Positions 63,871 to 64,000 of a stretch of DNA of 64,000 nt are shown one piece after another (within the stretch, counting starts at the first letter, position 1; every line of letters starts with the position of its first letter). The stretch is from assembly GCA_044226395.1 (NCBI GenBank), contig JBGAHD010000002.1, positions 248,001 through 312,000 of the forward strand, read 5' to 3'. Position numbers and translations under genes: made by a program. The notes beneath the pieces are model-generated. The model was given only the letters and a program-made list of their open reading frames with translations. It had not been told where the DNA came from and did not search any database. This stretch comes from JBGAHD01 sp044226395 (GTDB lineage: Bacteria > Pseudomonadota > Gammaproteobacteria > Xanthomonadales > Ahniellaceae).

Positions 63871-64000
63871 ATGTCGACCCCCGAGCGCCTCTATCACTTC
63901 GCCCTGCCCGAGGAATGGGCGGCGGCGCGCGCGCTCGGTCGTTACGAACCGGCGGGCCTGGCGCGCGAAGGTTTCATTCATTGCGCGACGCAAGCGCAGA
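63871..64000 (+). CDS. DUF952 domain protein (partial)
   Basis: First 43 residues (MSTPERLYHFALPEEWAAA, then RYEPAGLAREGFIHCATQAQ) before the window ends. YHFALPEEWAAARALGRYEP and EGFIHCATQ match DUF952, a small family of unknown function. Begins 13 bp after aroE. Confidence 0.8.
   Translation, partial: MSTPERLYHFALPEEWAAARALGRYEPAGLAREGFIHCATQAQ

Overview
The window is about 64 kb of high-GC (clearly above 60 percent) chromosomal DNA from a gammaproteobacterium. The gene set points to the Xanthomonadales/Lysobacterales group: a TtcA/RdgC/PlsB complement, a BioB-BioF-BioH-BioC biotin cluster, rsmG-parA-parB, an ECF sigma factor paired with a DUF3379 protein, a lipid A N-terminal (LABN) protein paired with a family 2 glycosyltransferase, a YdcH/DUF465 protein, an e(P4)-type acid phosphatase and TGACA-N4-TGTCA operator-like sites at a glycosidase. 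Family-level placement is inference. I found no tRNA, rRNA, insertion sequence, prophage or CRISPR array; this reads as core chromosome.

Layout. 1-3 kb: start of a probable outer-membrane receptor gene cut by the window edge, and a GH3 glucosidase, both preceded by the same operator-like motif. 3-5.9 kb: a secreted SnoaL-like protein, ubiA and comF. 6-10.3 kb: bioB-bioF-ACT protein-bioH-bioC. 10.3-17.3 kb: NTF2-like protein, Ser/Thr dehydratase, pepN, EamA transporter, a tyrosine-rich lipoprotein and a 64-residue protein. 17.3-25.4 kb: a structured intergenic region, mnmG, tex, a MoxR ATPase and a VWA partner with a YbaY-like lipoprotein between them. 25.4-29.5 kb: membrane protein, tatABC, SYLF protein, secreted beta-propeller. 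29.7-34.7 kb: hemH, hydrolase, YgjP-like protease, rdgC, ttcA, DUF465. 34.7-42.3 kb: plsB, lipoprotein, a candidate small RNA, pyrF, acid phosphatase, rep. 42.4-47.1 kb: threonine synthase-like gene, tdk, a small kinase-like gene, and the run DUF4340-like/mutM/macro domain. 47.2-50.4 kb: fatty acid desaturase, small secreted protein, choice-of-anchor D protein. 50.6-53.7 kb: rpmB-rpmG with three tandem terminators, LABN, glycosyltransferase, DUF3379, ECF sigma. 53.8-56.7 kb: parB, parA, rsmG, a short band 7 protein. 56.9-64 kb: an incomplete peptide-type ABC transporter coupled to a REC-PAS-GGDEF-EAL protein, hemB, aroE and the start of a DUF952 gene.

Most genes are housekeeping: biotin, heme (hemH, hemB), pyrimidine (pyrF, tdk), shikimate (aroE), ubiquinone (ubiA), phospholipid (plsB, desaturase), tRNA modification (mnmG, ttcA), chromosome segregation (parAB) and Tat export. 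The most interesting non-obvious items are a candidate ~100-nt RNA with its own promoter and intrinsic terminator between pyrF and a lipoprotein gene (38268-38369, minus), a triplicated terminator array after rpmG, a 41-bp double dyad over a promoter at 56711-56751, a 62-nt long hairpin upstream of mnmG, and the overlap of a c-di-GMP-type signalling gene with an ABC permease gene whose usual partners are absent. I did not find a clear new multi-gene defence or mobile system.
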